DNA of 64,000 bases from the NCBI GenBank assembly GCA_907165135.1, contig OU015568.1:2501-66500 (forward strand). Reading direction: 5' to 3'. Each line of letters starts with the position of its first letter. Position 1 is the first letter of the stretch. The stretch is from Oikopleura dioica. Taxonomy: Eukaryota > Chordata > Appendicularia > Copelata > Oikopleuridae. The notes under the pieces were generated by a model. The model was not told the origin of the DNA, did no database searches, and saw nothing but the letters and a program-made list of their open reading frames with translations. Shown here piece after piece: positions 45,202 through 56,930 of the stretch. A program made the position numbers and the translations under genes.

Positions 45202-47924
45202 TCGTTTTTGGGCGATTCATGATAACGATGACCATCGAAAAAAAATTAATTTTTTTAATTTTTTCTGTTGGTTTTGAGAGGCTCAGAATCAACCAAAATG
45301 ACGCTTGGAAGACGGCAGAAACGCTGCAAATAAAATTAGAGCAAATAACAAAATTTCAAAATTTTGACATCGTTTTTGGGCGATTCATGATAACGATGAC
45401 CAACGAAAAAAAATTTTTTTTTTTGATTACTTTTCTGTTGGTTTTGAGAAGCTCAGAATCAACCAAAATGACGCTCGGGAGACGAAAGAAACGCTGCAAA
45501 TATAATAAGGGCAAAAAACGAAGTTTAAAAAATTTTGACCTCATTTTTGGGCGATTCATGATAACGATGACCATCGATAAAAAATTTTTTTTATTCTGTT
45601 GGTTTTGAGAGGCTCAGAATCAACCAAAATGACGCTCGGAAGACGGCAGAAACGCTTCAAATAAAATTAGGGCAAAAAACAAAGTTTCTTAATTTTTACC
45701 TCGTTTTTGGGCGATTCATGATAACGATGACCATCGAAAAAAAATTTTTTTTTTAATTTTTTTTTTTTGTTGGTTTTGAGAAGCTCAGAATCAACCAAAA
45801 TGACGCTCGGAAGACGGCAGAAACGCTGCAAATAAAATAAGCGCAAAAAACGAAGTTTCAAAATTTTGACCTCGTTTTTGGGCGATTCATGATAACGATG
45901 ACCATCGAAAAAAAAATTTTTTTTTTGAATTTTTTTTTCTGTTGATTTTGAGAAGCTCATCAACCAAAATGACGCTCGGAAGACGGCAGAAACCGTGCAA
46001 ATAAAATAAGGGCAAAAAACGAAGTTCAAAAATTTTGACCTCGTTTTTGGGCGATTCATGATAACGATGACCATCGAAAAAAAATTATTTTTTTTGAATT
46101 TTTTTTCTGTTGGTTTTGAGAGGCTCAGAATCAACCAAAATGACGCTTGGAGGACGGCAAAAACGCTGCAAATAAAATTAGAGCAAATAACAAAATTTCA
46201 AAATTTTGACATCGTTTTTGGGCGATTTATGATAACGATGACCAACGAAAAAAAATTTTATTTTTTGGATTTTTTTCTGTTGGTTTTGAGAAGCTCAGAA
46301 TCAACCAAAATGACGCTCGGAAGACGGCAGAAACGCTGCAAATAAAATATGGACAGAAAACGAAGTTTCAAAATTTTGACCTCGTTTTTGGGCGATTCAT
46401 GAAAACGATGACCATCGAAAAAAAAATTTTTTTTTTTGAATTTTTTTTTCTGTTGGTTTAAAGAAGCTCAGAATCAACCAAAATGACGCTCGGAAGACGC
46501 CAGAAACCGTGAAAATAAAATAAGGGCAAAAAACAAAGTTCTTAAATTTTGATCTCGTTTTTGGGCGATTCATGATAACGATGACCATCGAAAAAAAATT
46601 TTTTTTTTAATTTTTTTTCTGTTGGTTTTGAGAGGCTCAGAATCAACTAAAATGACACTCGGAAGACGGCAGAATTGCTGCAAATAAAATAAGGGCAAAA
46701 AACGAAGTTTCAAAATTTTGACCTCGTTTTTGAGCGATTCATGATAACGATGACCATCGAAAAAAAAATTTTTTTTTTGAATTTTTTTTTTCTGTTGGTT
46801 TTGAGAGGCTCAGAATCAACCAAAATGACGCTCGGAAGACGGCAGAAACGCTGCAAATAAAATATGGACAAAAACGAAGTTTCAAAATTTTGACCTCGTT
46901 TTTGGGCGATTCATGAAAACGATGACCATCGAAAAAATTTTTTGATTTTTTCTGTTGGTTTTAAGAAGCTCAGAATCAATCAAAATGACACTCGGAAGAC
47001 GCCAGAAACCGTGAAAATAAAATAAGGGCAAAAAACAAAATTCTAAAATTTTGACCTCGTTTTTGGGCGATTCATGATAACGATGACCATCGAAAAAAAT
47101 TTTTTTTTTTTAATTTTTTTTCTGTTGGTTTTGAGAGGCTCAGAATCAACCAAAATGACGCTTGGAAGACGGCAGAAAAGCTGCAAATAAAATTAGAGCA
47201 AATAATAAAATTTCAAAATTTTGACATCGTTTTTGGGCGATTCATGATAACGATGACCAACGAAAAAAATTTTTTTTTTGGATTACTTTTCTGTTGGTTT
47301 TGAGAAGCTCAGAATCAACCAAAATGACGCTCGGAAGACGACAGAAACGCTTCAAATAAAATTAGGGCAAAAAACAAAGTTTCTTAATTTTTACCTCGTT
47401 TTTGGGCGATTCATGATAACGATGACCATCGAAAAAAAATTTTTTTTTTAATTTTATTTTTTTGTTGGTTTTGAGAAGCTCAGAATCAACCAAAATGACG
47501 CTCGGAAGACGGCAGAAACGCTGCAAATAAAATAAGCGCAAAAACGAAGTTTCAAAATTTTGACCTCGTTTTTGGGCGATTCATGATAACGATGACCATC
47601 GAAAAAAATTTTTTGAATTTTTTCTGTTGATTTTGAGAAGCTCATCAACCAAAATGACGCTCGGAAGACGGCAGAAACCGTGCAAATAAAATAAGGGCAA
47701 AAAACGAAGTTCAAAAATTTTGACCTCGTTTTTGGGCGATTCATGATAACGATGACCATCGAAAAAAAATTATTTTTTTTGAATTTTTTTTCTGTTGGTT
47801 TTGAGAGGCTCAAAATCAACCAAAATGACGCTTGGAAGACGGCAGAAACGCTGCAAATAAAATTAGAGCAAATAACAAAATTTCAAAATTTTGACATCGT
47901 TTTTGGGCGATTCATGATAACGAT
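45202..47924. repeat. Satellite, array 4
   Basis: About 16 units. Distinct unit variants (CCAACG for CCATCG, TTTTTACCTCG, GTTGATTTTGAGAAGCTCATC) recur in the same order, giving a higher-order repeat of roughly 0.8-1.0 kb. Confidence 0.92.
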
Positions 47925-49363
47925 TGATACAATACCGCAGAAAAAGGAAAAAAAAAAATTTTTCTCACTGGTGAAATTGGACTCAAAAATAAGGCAGAAA
48001 ATACTCCCCCAAATTCACAAATTTCTTTTAAAAGATGGCGACGAGATTTCCGCCCAAATACTTATTTCACGGCCCAAAGATTCATCACTAATTTTGTAAA
48101 AGGTCAACTTGCGCGTTTTATGCTTGTACCGGAGCTAGAACCTCTGCGGGCCTCTAAAACGAGCGAGCGGCCGCCCTGATTTCATTGATTTCTGCTTATT
48201 GCGCATGTGAAAACCCAAGGATTCGAGGGTTAACTTTATTTCTTATTCCTGACCGCTTGATTAGTCCGAATGTTCGAGGGTTAACTTTTATTTCTGACCG
48301 CTAATTAGCCCGAGTTTTCGAGGGTTAACTTTATTCTAAGCTTCTGATTCCTTACTAAACCCGAGTGTTCGAGGGTTAACTTTATTTTGAGCTTCTAATT
48401 CTTTACTTAACCCGAGTGTTAGAGGGTAAACTTTATTTTTAAATTACTGATTGCTAGTTAGACCCAAGGGTTCGAGGGTTAACTTTATTTTGAATTCTAG
48501 TAAGTGGCTTATTTATTTCTGTTCTAATTGGAAAATCATCGACGACTGCTCTCGGCGCGGATGCGAGTTCTACCACCTCGCCAACTCTTCAAATTCAGCT
48601 TCAAATGGCACCCATGGGCGGGCCGGATGGCAAGCTTCAACGCTGCAGATACGTGGGCATCTTGCAGTTCCCTGTCTCCGATAGGGCTTGACGCAAAGTA
48701 GCGAGTCAAGCAAACCGCGTCAGTAACTGCTGCAAGGTGAGCCGAAGTTAATTTGATTTTAATTTTTCTGTATATATTATCTATTTTTCCGTAAATTTTA
48801 ATGTATTTAACTGTTTAATTTTATGCTTTTCTTATCTCTCACAAAAAAAATAATCAAAAAATGAAAAAATATTTAAAAATCATCTTTACTCGTATTTTAT
48901 AATAATAATTACTGGCCGATTATATTATAAAAATTTTTCCTTATTTGTGCTTTCTTTAATCTTTTTTATTTTGCTTTTATGGCGGTGCGATTTGCTGCTC
49001 CTGTTTTCATCCCTTCAAATGTTCGCCTCGAAAGAACGAAATTGCTTCGAGAACCCGGCTCCAGCGCAAGAAACTGATCTGAAATAGATCGAGAATTGAT
49101 CAACCGGAGGAACCCTGGCGAACTTTTGCTCTTGTTTTTATCATGCTTTGGACGCGTGTCCCCTTGTGTCTTTGTGTTGTTTATAAGATGCAGCTGCAAC
49201 TGTTTTTGCATTTCGCTCACCGCCAAATTTCAACTCAGTCTTCGAATAAACAAATATCCGTAAAATCAAATTTTTAAATTCGTCGGAAAATTCTTGCAGG
49301 AAAACTAATTAGATTATTTGATTTTAATTGCAATCAACAAAGAAAAATAGAGATTTTGTATCA
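47925..49363. mobile_element. Solo LTR of a fourth family
   Basis: 1439 bp with inverted termini TGATACA...TGTATCA and TSD ACGAT (47920-47924, 49364-49368), inserted in satellite. No internal coding region is present, as expected after LTR-LTR recombination. Open frames inside (for example 48451-48684 plus and 48966-49226 minus) have no recognisable features. Orientation is not determined. Confidence 0.85.
48221..48490. repeat. Six direct repeats inside the solo LTR
   Basis: TTCGAGGGTTAACTTTA recurs six times (starting about 48222, 48273, 48317, 48368, 48419 and 48471) at spacing of about 44-52 bp. Each copy contains the palindrome GTTAAC, except the fifth, which reads GTAAAC. This could be an enhancer-like array. 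Confidence 0.8.
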
Positions 49364-50046
49364 ACGATGACCAACGAAAAAAAATTTTTTTTTTTGATTA
49401 CTTTTCTGTTGGTTTTGAGAGGCTCAGAATCAACCAAAATGACGCTCGGAAGACGGCAGAAACGCTTCAAATAAAATTAGGGCAAAAACAAAGTTTCTTA
49501 ATTTTTACCTCGTTTTTGGGCGATTCATGATAACGATGACCATCGAAAAAAATTTTTTGAATTTTTTCTGTTGATTTTGAGAAGCTCATCAACCAAAATG
49601 ACGCTCGGAAGACGGCAGAAACCGTGCAAATAAAATAAGGGCAAAAACGAAGTTCAAAAATTTTGACCTCGTTTTTGGGCGATTCATGATAACGATGACC
49701 ATCGAAAAAAATTATTTTTTGAATTTTTTCTGTTGGTTTTGAGAGGCTCAGAATCAACCAAAATGACGCTTGGAAGACGGCAGAAACGCTGCAAATAAAA
49801 TAAGAGCAAATAACAAAATTTCAAAATTTTGACATCGTTTTTGGGCGATTTATGATAACGATGACCAACGAAAAAAAATTTTATTTTTTGATTACTTTTC
49901 TGTTTGTTTTGAGAAGCTCAGAATCAACCAAAATGACGCTCGGAAGACGGAAGAAACGCTGCAAATATAATAAGGGCAAAAAACGAAGTTTAAAAATTTT
50001 GACCTCATTTTTGGGCGATTCATGATAACGATGACCATCGAAAAAA
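49364..50046. repeat. Satellite, array 5
   Basis: Four units continuing array 4 after the solo LTR. It ends where element 6 begins. Confidence 0.9.
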
Positions 50047-50700
50047 TTTTTGAAAAAAGTGATTTGATTGTTCTTGTTATTTCTAAAAGAAATAATCTGA
50101 TCATCTTCGTTTGATTCTCTTGACCTTCGAATTCTTCCGGGATATCAACTCTCATTCCAAGGATAAAATTGAGAGCAAATTGAACGTATCTTCGTTTAGC
50201 ACAGAAGGGCTGAGTATGCCATAGGTTATCGTCGATAAGATCTGGCATTTTTCGTTTTCTCTCTTTGAAGGTTTTGATTTTCTTGCTAAGTTTGTACATG
50301 ACTTCCTCAATAAGGAGTCATTGTCCACGTCATGATACGAGTCATTTCCTTCTGAAAACATATCAGAGAGAGTGAGCGCGCGGTATATTTCCTGAGTCGT
50401 AGAAGGAAAATATGAGCAGTGATCTTCCGAGCAAGTTGGATGTGTAATGATGAGATATAGATACGCCAATCTATAAATTCTTCCGCCAAGAATACAAAGT
50501 GTCATTTTCTTCACATCAGTGTGGCCAATTTGATGAGAATGAACAAGGTCGAGTCGTTGTTGGAGTAAGAATTGCCTGAGTGATTGAACCTCATGAACGT
50601 TTTTGAGCGTCGAACATGGCGTTGTCGGTTCTTGGATATTTGAATTTCATCAGTTTTTGATTCCTTGCGAGCATCCTTATGATAAAAAGAGCATCGAGCT
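50047..50700 (-). pseudogene. Unassigned decayed coding region downstream of element 6 pol
   Basis: Protein-like stretches occur in all three minus-strand frames in succession: one ending about 50590, one with TLCILGGRIYRLAYLYLII (about 50330-50590), and one with NLWHTQPFCAKRRYVQFALN (about 50060-50299). The order and lack of overlap suggest one ORF broken by frameshifts. I do not recognise it. It could be an additional retroelement ORF at the env position, but no signal peptide, membrane anchor or fusion motif is visible, so host-derived sequence is equally possible. Confidence 0.4.
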
Positions 50701-50843
50701 TTACTCTGTGAGCGTTGTTTTCGAAAAAATATTGAACTTCAGGGCTTTATCAGTGAGAAACACATGTGATCATGGATCTTTTGAGAGCGGAATTTTGGAT
50801 CGGAGGAACGTTGCAAGGCTAAGGAGGGAGCACCTTCTCCTTT

Positions 50844-53800
50844 TTATTTTTCTTTTTGTTTTCTTGGTCTTAATCGAGCTGACCAGTTTTCTTCTTTAAA
50901 AAGATTTTCTTTGTCGATCGGATCATCTGAGCATTCGTTTTTGAGAGCGGCTGATTTTTGACCGTTGTCAGCGTGAGCTACATTTTCAATAGTTTCCGGT
51001 GTGACTATTTCAGCTTTAATTGTTTCTTCGTTGAACGTTCGAAGAGGTCGGATGTACCTGAGATGACGGCGATATGTGCGGTGTGAACTCGGGCACATTA
51101 GGATGTAGGAATCTTTCGAAATTCTATTTTTGACGTAGAACGGGCCGTTTCAGTTGATTCCTAGCTTACCACTTGTAAGATCAGGTTTATAAGTAAGAAC
51201 TTTAGTTCCGATTTCGAGAACAGGAGCGGAGTTTTTGTCTTTAACGACGAGCTTATTATATCGATCCATATGAAACTTAAGGAGAGCTGGATGGAGATCT
51301 TTCAGGTATTCGTTGAGAGCCTTTACAAATGGCTCTTTTTGTCCATTTACAGAGTCGATTTTGAAGGGAACATGGAATGATCTGCCATAGACACATTCAT
51401 TTGGAGAAAGTGAATCCAGTGATTCTCGTGGGAGGTTGTTCATATAATAGCAGGATTCTGGCCATTTGAGAGACCAATTTCTGTTGTTTCCTCCGAGTGT
51501 TTTGATGAATTTTGTGATGTCGCGATGTGATCGTTCTACCTTACCATTTGAGCATGATCGGTAGGCAGTAGTTGTGATCTGTTTGATATCGAATCGTTCC
51601 ATTATCTCGCGGCAAAGAGGTCCAAATTCTCTCCCATTGTCACTAACGATAATGCCGTTGATTCCGTGACGCAGAATGAGTTTGAGTAAGCCTCTAGCTA
51701 CTGCGCTGTCAGTTTTGCTTGGTAGAGGTTCTCCGTCGAGATAAGAAGTAAGTTCGTCAATACATGTGAGCAAGTATCTCTTGTTGTTTGCATCAGGTCT
51801 GCCATAGTCTACCAAGTCAATGTGGCATTTTGTAAATGGTATTGATTCGAAGAATCTGTTCGGGATCATGCTTGGTCTAAGCTGTTTTTGTGGCTTGATT
51901 CTGAGGCATGTTGCGCAGCTTGTTGTGATTGAGCGAACGCGATCTTGAACTTTGTGGATATAAAATCGTTTACAAAGGTTCAGTAGGGCTTTGCAACCAC
52001 AGTGGGCCATGAGAACATGAAGATACTGTAGGAACTCATTAGATAGTGACGACGGTAGAACGAGTCTTTCATTAGCGAAGAGAACATCGTTTTTAAGCTT
52101 TAATTTGCTAGGTTTGATTTCTCGGATCTTCATAATGAGATTGTTCGTAAGAGAGCACTGTTTTTGGAGAGAAGCCATTTCTTCATAATTAAAGCGTCGA
52201 TTTTCAAAGGAGAAACAGATTTTTGAGTCATCGGTTTTTAGGAGCAGGAAAATCGTGTCAGAAACTTCTTCAAATCCTTTTGACTCTGTCTCGAGCATTG
52301 AAGAGTGTGAAAGAGGGATTCTACTGAGAGCATCAGCAGTTGCCATGATTGGATCGTGACCATTATGATGAACAATTTTAAAGTTGAAGTTTACAAGATA
52401 GTGTTGGATCGTTGCAAGTCGGTGGTCGAGTGCTTTTCTCGAATGTTCTTTGTAGAGTTAGAAAAGTGATTTGTGATCGGTGACAGCGGTAAATTCGACC
52501 CCGAGAAGATAGTATTCGAAGTAACGCATACTTTTCATAAGAGCGATAAGTTCTTTTTCACGCATTGATCACGGTTTTATTAAATGGTCTTGAAAAGTAA
52601 CCAAGAGCTGGGAGATTAGTTCCATCTTGACATTGGTAAAGACATGCACCCATCGCGTGTCCAGAAGCGTCGGATACCAAGGTAAGAGGCGCATTTTCTA
52701 TGAAATGTCCGAGAGATGGTCGTTCCAAAAGTTTTTCTTTTATCTTTTCAAATGCATCTTGGTGTTCTTGTTGCCAGATATAATTGACTTTTGAGCTGGT
52801 AAGTTTGTATAATGGACTCAGAATAATTGATGCGTTCTTGACGTATTTCGCGTTGTAATTGATCATTCCAAGTGCTCGTTTTAGGGATTGACGATCAGTT
52901 GGCGGCTCAAGGTCCTTGATACATTTGATGTGCTTGTCGGTGATTGTAATTCCGTCTTTGGTGATTCGATGACCAAGAAATTCGGTTGTCGATTTGCAAA
53001 GATTAACCTTTGGGCCGTTTAATAGTAATCCATTGTCCACACAGACTTGAAATACAAAACGTAGCTTAACGTGGTCTTCAAACGTCGAATTGAGGATAAC
53101 AACATCGTCAAGATAGATAAGGATACTGGGATGGTTGAAGAGTTTTGCCATGATTCTGCTAAAGGCAGCTGGAGCAGTGCTGGTACCGTAGAGCATGCGG
53201 TTAGAGCAGTAGTGTTTTGAGTCGAAACTGAATGCTAGTTTCTTTGTATCCTGATCGGCAACTCTGATTTGCCAATATCCTCTAGAAAAATCGACCTGTG
53301 AGAAGAAGCATTCTGTACCACTTCTGAGCTTTTGCCAATTTCGGTGAAGATCGAGCTGAGGTGAGGGATCGGAAAGCGGTCGGGTATAAGAAGCTTGTTC
53401 AGTTCACGAGCGTCCAAACTGAGTCTGATCGATTTGTCGGGTTTTTGAAGAACGAGAAGGGGAATATTGAAGGCTGATTGGGCAAGAGATATGAATCCAA
53501 GGTCTAGCCACTAAATAATTTGGGCCTTTACTTTTTCGTTAAGGTGGATCGGAACTCGACGAGGTGGTTCATGAGCACTTTTTGTCTCATCGTGGAGCGG
53601 AAGGGTAAACCTTAGATATGCGAGCTGACCAATATCAGAGGTGTCCATGGAGAAGGCGAGTCTGCATTCGAATATCAGTTTGTTGAGTTGATCTTGCTGA
53701 GCAGGTGTCGTATCACCAAGAGATTTGACAACGGGTATGAAATTGATGTCGTTTGCTTTCTTACTTCTTCGCTCTTGAAAAGCCTCGAGTTCGAGCTTGT

Positions 53801-54245
53801 CAGAGGTTTTGTCTTCGACTTCGATAATTGCATTGAGGAAGGCGGCTGGGTTCAAAGGGATTCGTGGAACTTTCACTTTGTTAATGAGCACATAGTTTGA
53901 TTCGATGTCGCATGAGAATTCTTTGATAACATCCATACCAAGAAGAATAGGGACCGAAAGATTATCGAAAATGAGCGGTTTCACATTGAGAACAAGAGGA
54001 GCAGAGCAGGTTTCGACCTTGAGTTTGATATTTTCTGTAGAGATCTTAGGATTAATAATTGTGTTCGCGATTGATACAGGATTCGCGGATCTTGAGCTTA
54101 AATTAAGACCTTTGAGATCGGAGCGCAGAGCAGTTTGCGTTGCTCCCGTATCAACAAGAGCAGGCCATTCGTTAGAGTCGATCTTGGCTTTTACGAAAAC
54201 CAATTTTTGTGATATGCAGGAGGCAAGGAGACTGTTAACGGTTAG
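50844..54245 (-). pseudogene. Element 6 Pol, multiply disrupted
   Basis: Protease with LVDTGAT (about 54130-54203); TAG at 53511-53513 replacing a probable Gln codon; RT start (LDARELNKLLIPDRFPIPHL); a frameshift near 53300 before the FSRGYWQI segment; RT core with LIYLDDVV; RNase H DASGHAMGACLY; frameshift near 52565; TAA at 52458-52460 in RNase H; integrase zinc domain (HCGCKALL...C..C), core with HIDLVDYG, SDNGREF and NGKVERSHRD; TGA at 51150-51152 replacing a probable Trp; tail ending at 50844. The domain order and integrase position after RNase H define Ty3/gypsy type. Confidence 0.88.
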
Positions 54246-54248
54246 TCA
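54246..54248 (-). other. Candidate readthrough stop TGA CTA between gag and pol (element 6)
   Basis: The stop ending the CCCH-containing frame is followed immediately by CTA and then an open, in-frame stretch into protease. UGA-CUA is a known leaky stop context in animals and viruses. Confidence 0.5.
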
Positions 54249-55468
54249 TTCTGTCTTTTTGACAGCATCGAGAACAGATTGTGGTGGATCATCTGAGTGA
54301 ACGTATTTGCAGGAGGTTCCAAATCTGCACTTTTTGTTTTTGGTATAGGCGATGCAATGTCCTTCCATGAGCTTTGTATCAACTCGTTTTTGTGTCTTCT
54401 TCTTCTTCGTTTCTTGTTGAGCTTCGGCGGCTTGATTCTTTATCTCAGATCGCAAGAGATTAATTTGAGATTCGATGTACTCTTTGCTTGCAGAAGTGAA
54501 GACTCCTTCGGTGATTGGTGTGATGCTTCGCTCAAGTTCTGCTGCGCGGTTTGATATATTATCGTAGTTTAGAGTACTTTTTCTCGGCTCAGAAGCTCTT
54601 TGAGCCTGGGTTCTTGGCATCCTATGAAGTGTTCAACTAGAAGATCTAATTCTGAATCGAGAAGTTCTGATCGGTTGTAAGCGTTCATGAAATAGTCTGT
54701 TAGTTTTGCCAAAGCGATTCCACATGAATCTGATCCTCTTTGATACGTTCGAAGCTGATGGCGATAGTATTCTTTTGAGCGTCCAAGAATAGATATAAGT
54801 TTCTTGCGAAAGCTGTCCCAAGAATTCATATGTTCTGTTTTGAGAGCACGGCGAATGGTAACACCTGTTTCATCATTCATCATTTGAGCAAGAGAAATTT
54901 TGATCAGATCCTTTTCGGAACATTGGTTACATTCTTGGTAGATTTCCACTTGTTGAAGAAAGCTATCAATGGGCAGTGAGCTGTCGTACTTGGCTGGTTT
55001 GATCGAATGTGTCGTATCCTTATGCACACTTGAGCTTTGTGTGGACTCATTATTTTCTTGGCTTTGCGACTCAGTGGATTTTTGTTGAGGTCTCTCTGTA
55101 TTCGGTTCTAGCTTGATTTCCTTTTCTTCTTCTTCGATCTTGGTAAGAATTTGGGTGAGAGATGCCATTTTAATTGATTCGTTCAAATTTTGAACGTTGA
55201 TTTTGTAGTCCTCTCTGATTGTCTTTTGCGGAGCCTCGCCAGTATAATCGGGTTCATATTTGATGTCAGTTCCGGTTTTTCGAAAGTGGTATTTCTTTTG
55301 AAGGTCATCGAAGAACGTAGGGATGATCGTGAGCAAGTTAAGAATCAATCCCTTTTTGCTGAACACAGGGAACGCGAGTGGATAATTTCCATCAGGGTGG
55401 GCATCATAAATAAGGGCAAGTTCCTTGCTTGTAAGGTCGAGGCAATATTTGAAGTACACCTCCCCCAT
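54246..55468 (-). pseudogene. Element 6 Gag with CCCH-type zinc finger, one frameshift
   Basis: Two overlapping frames. 55468 to 54569 (ATG, about 299 codons) is a gag-like N-terminal part with a helical IDSFLQQVEIYQECNQCSEKD region. 54620 to 54246, in the -1 frame, holds a K/Q-rich coil and a C-x8-C-x5-C-x3-H zinc finger near its end in place of the usual CCHC knuckle. Switching at the A5 run 54578-54582 would join them; this may be an indel or a frameshift site. Use of a CCCH finger as nucleocapsid is unusual among Ty3/gypsy elements. Confidence 0.75.
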
Positions 55469-55561
55469 TTTGTCAAGTAATTACCGCTGTTTAGGATTTC
55501 CGGTGAGAGCAGGTTTCTTCGTGGTATCGTTTTCTCTAGCAGTTTTCTTCAGTCACCAATT

Positions 55562-56020
55562 TGTTGGGACTTTATCTCTGCAGGAATGAGCCGAAGTTTG
55601 TAAAAAGAGTATTTTATTATTTGATGTTGTCTCGATCTGGACGAGTGGATGAATGAGTGAACAGGACTGGTTGGAGCTTGTTTATATACTCTAAGGCTAC
55701 CATGGTAGAAATGATACCATGGTGAGGATGGAAACTATGTAACACTAGTTGAACTTGGGTCACAGTAGTAAAGTATCATTAATGATTGTATGAGAGTAGC
55801 AATAGTGATAAGAACAAGGTCATGAGGATGAGAGCATAACGGCGACGGTGGATCAGTAGCCATCATGGTAAAATTTTGAACGAGTATACGCGGATAGCAA
55901 TGTATTTCGCAGAGGCGGCGGCGAATGATCGACCGTGGTGGTGATTTGTTCACGCCCGCGGCGGTGAGAGTAGATTTATGATAATAGACTTTTGATGATT
56001 GCAGCGGAGATAGAATCCCA
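55562..56020 (-). repeat. Element 6, 5' LTR
   Basis: About 459 bp with imperfect inverted ends (TGTTGGGACTTTATCTC against GAGATAGAATCCCAATA on the plus strand). On the minus strand it has a TATA box (AGTATATAAA, 55681-55690) and downstream AATAAA (55613-55618), the expected U3-R order. TGGTGACTGAAG, 3 nt beyond the LTR, is a possible primer-binding site. Confidence 0.7.
55681..55690 (-). promoter_or_regulatory. TATA box of element 6 LTR
   Basis: AGTATATAAA on the minus strand, about 65 bp before AATAAA. Confidence 0.55.
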
Positions 56021-56023
56021 ATA

Positions 56024-56208
56024 ACGATGACCATCGAAAAAAAATTTTTTTTTTTTGAATTTTTTTTCTGTTGGTTTTGAGAGGCTCAGAATCAACCAAA
56101 ATGACGCTTGGAAGACGGCAGAAACGCTGCAAATAAAATTAGAGCAAATAACAAAATTTCAAAATTTTGACATCGTTTTTGGGCGATTCATGATAACGAT
56201 GACCAAAA
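56024..56208. repeat. Satellite, terminal unit
   Basis: One last unit plus a few bases, in the orientation of arrays 3-5. It marks the inner end of the satellite domain. Confidence 0.9.
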
Positions 56209-56330
56209 AATTCAGATAGAGAAAGCGACAGAATCTCTAGAACATTTGTTATAGACTAAGGATTATTCAGTTTCAAGTAGATAGAATTTGTTGCTCTAAT
56301 GAAGTCTGAAACACTCCATTTGTGTTTTCT
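56209..56330 (+). repeat. Dispersed repeat, copy 1
   Basis: Shares about 110 bp, with small indels, with 60487-60600 (common TTCAGATAGAGAAAGCGACA and GGATTATTCAGTTTCAAGTA). Function unknown. Confidence 0.8.
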
Positions 56331-56422
56331 GGAACGAATGGACTTTCTCCTTGAAAATCTCATACAATTTTCATAAAAACATCCCGGAAAAAAGAATAAA
56401 CTATTGATGATTGATTGAAAGA

Positions 56423-56875
56423 GAAAATATTGATCTTTATGATGGAGAGCTAGATTTTAGCGAAATTGGTGGAGTTTTACGCGAATCGGTCAGATCTGAT
56501 AATGATTATTCGATAGCCAGGTAAATTTCTTTTGTTTTTCTTGAATCAATGTTTTCAAAAAGTTCTGCTTCAACAGCCGTATCAAGAAAAATCGCCCATG
56601 TTCGGTCAGAAGTGCAGAAAATCGCGGAAAATGCGACTCGTTCAAAAGATAAAGCTCTGCGAGAGGAGAAAATCGCCCAAAACAACTCGATCATCGAAAG
56701 AAAAAAGAGCAAATTCGCCGAAGACAAGGTGAAACAAGTGGCGGAAATGGCCGAGCAAATCAAGAGAATGTCCAATCAGAAGATTCGCCAGAGCAAGGAG
56801 AGAATCGACCAGCTCAAGGAAGGGTTTTCGGATGATTTTATCGCCGAAAATTTGTCAATCAAAGCCTATAAATAG
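56423..56875 (+). CDS. Unidentified coiled-coil protein, one or two exons
   Basis: An ATG frame 56549-56875 encodes 108 residues. Alternatively, an open segment at about 56423-56520 (DLYDGELDFSEIGGVLRESV) joins in phase at 56563 through a 42-bp GT-AG intron (56521-56562), which would make the ATG at 56549 intronic and the gene 5'-incomplete. The main exon is lysine/glutamate-rich and helical (KIAENATRSKDKALREEKIA), with predicted coiled coil over most of its length and no transmembrane segment. Family not recognised. An 11-bp perfect hairpin follows 28 bp after the stop. Confidence 0.5.
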
Positions 56876-56903
56876 CTCAACCAAGCCTCATTTTCTGTGC
56901 ACC

Positions 56904-56930
56904 CAGCTGACTGTCTCGTACAGTCAGCTG
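56904..56930 (+). other. Perfect 11-bp hairpin downstream of the coiled-coil ORF
   Basis: CAGCTGACTGT and ACAGTCAGCTG enclose the loop CTCGT. As RNA it could act in 3'-end processing or stability; no T-run follows. Confidence 0.6.

Larger units (their letters stand above)
50047..56020 (-). mobile_element. Decayed Ty3/gypsy-type element 6 (fourth coding family), 3'-truncated
   Basis: Minus strand: LTR (55562-56020), gag, CCCH zinc finger, protease, RT, RNase H, integrase, tail, then an unassigned decayed region ending in satellite without a 3' LTR. At least three nonsense codons besides the gag TGA and at least two frameshifts make it inactive. It is clearly different from families A-C in RT, nucleocapsid and tail. 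Confidence 0.85.

Noticed and set aside
50603-50899. 98-codon plus-strand frame with a hydrophobic C-terminus
   Set aside because: It is antisense to the element 6 pol end and the decayed ORF; the hydrophobic run is the complement of a Lys/Glu-rich pol tail.
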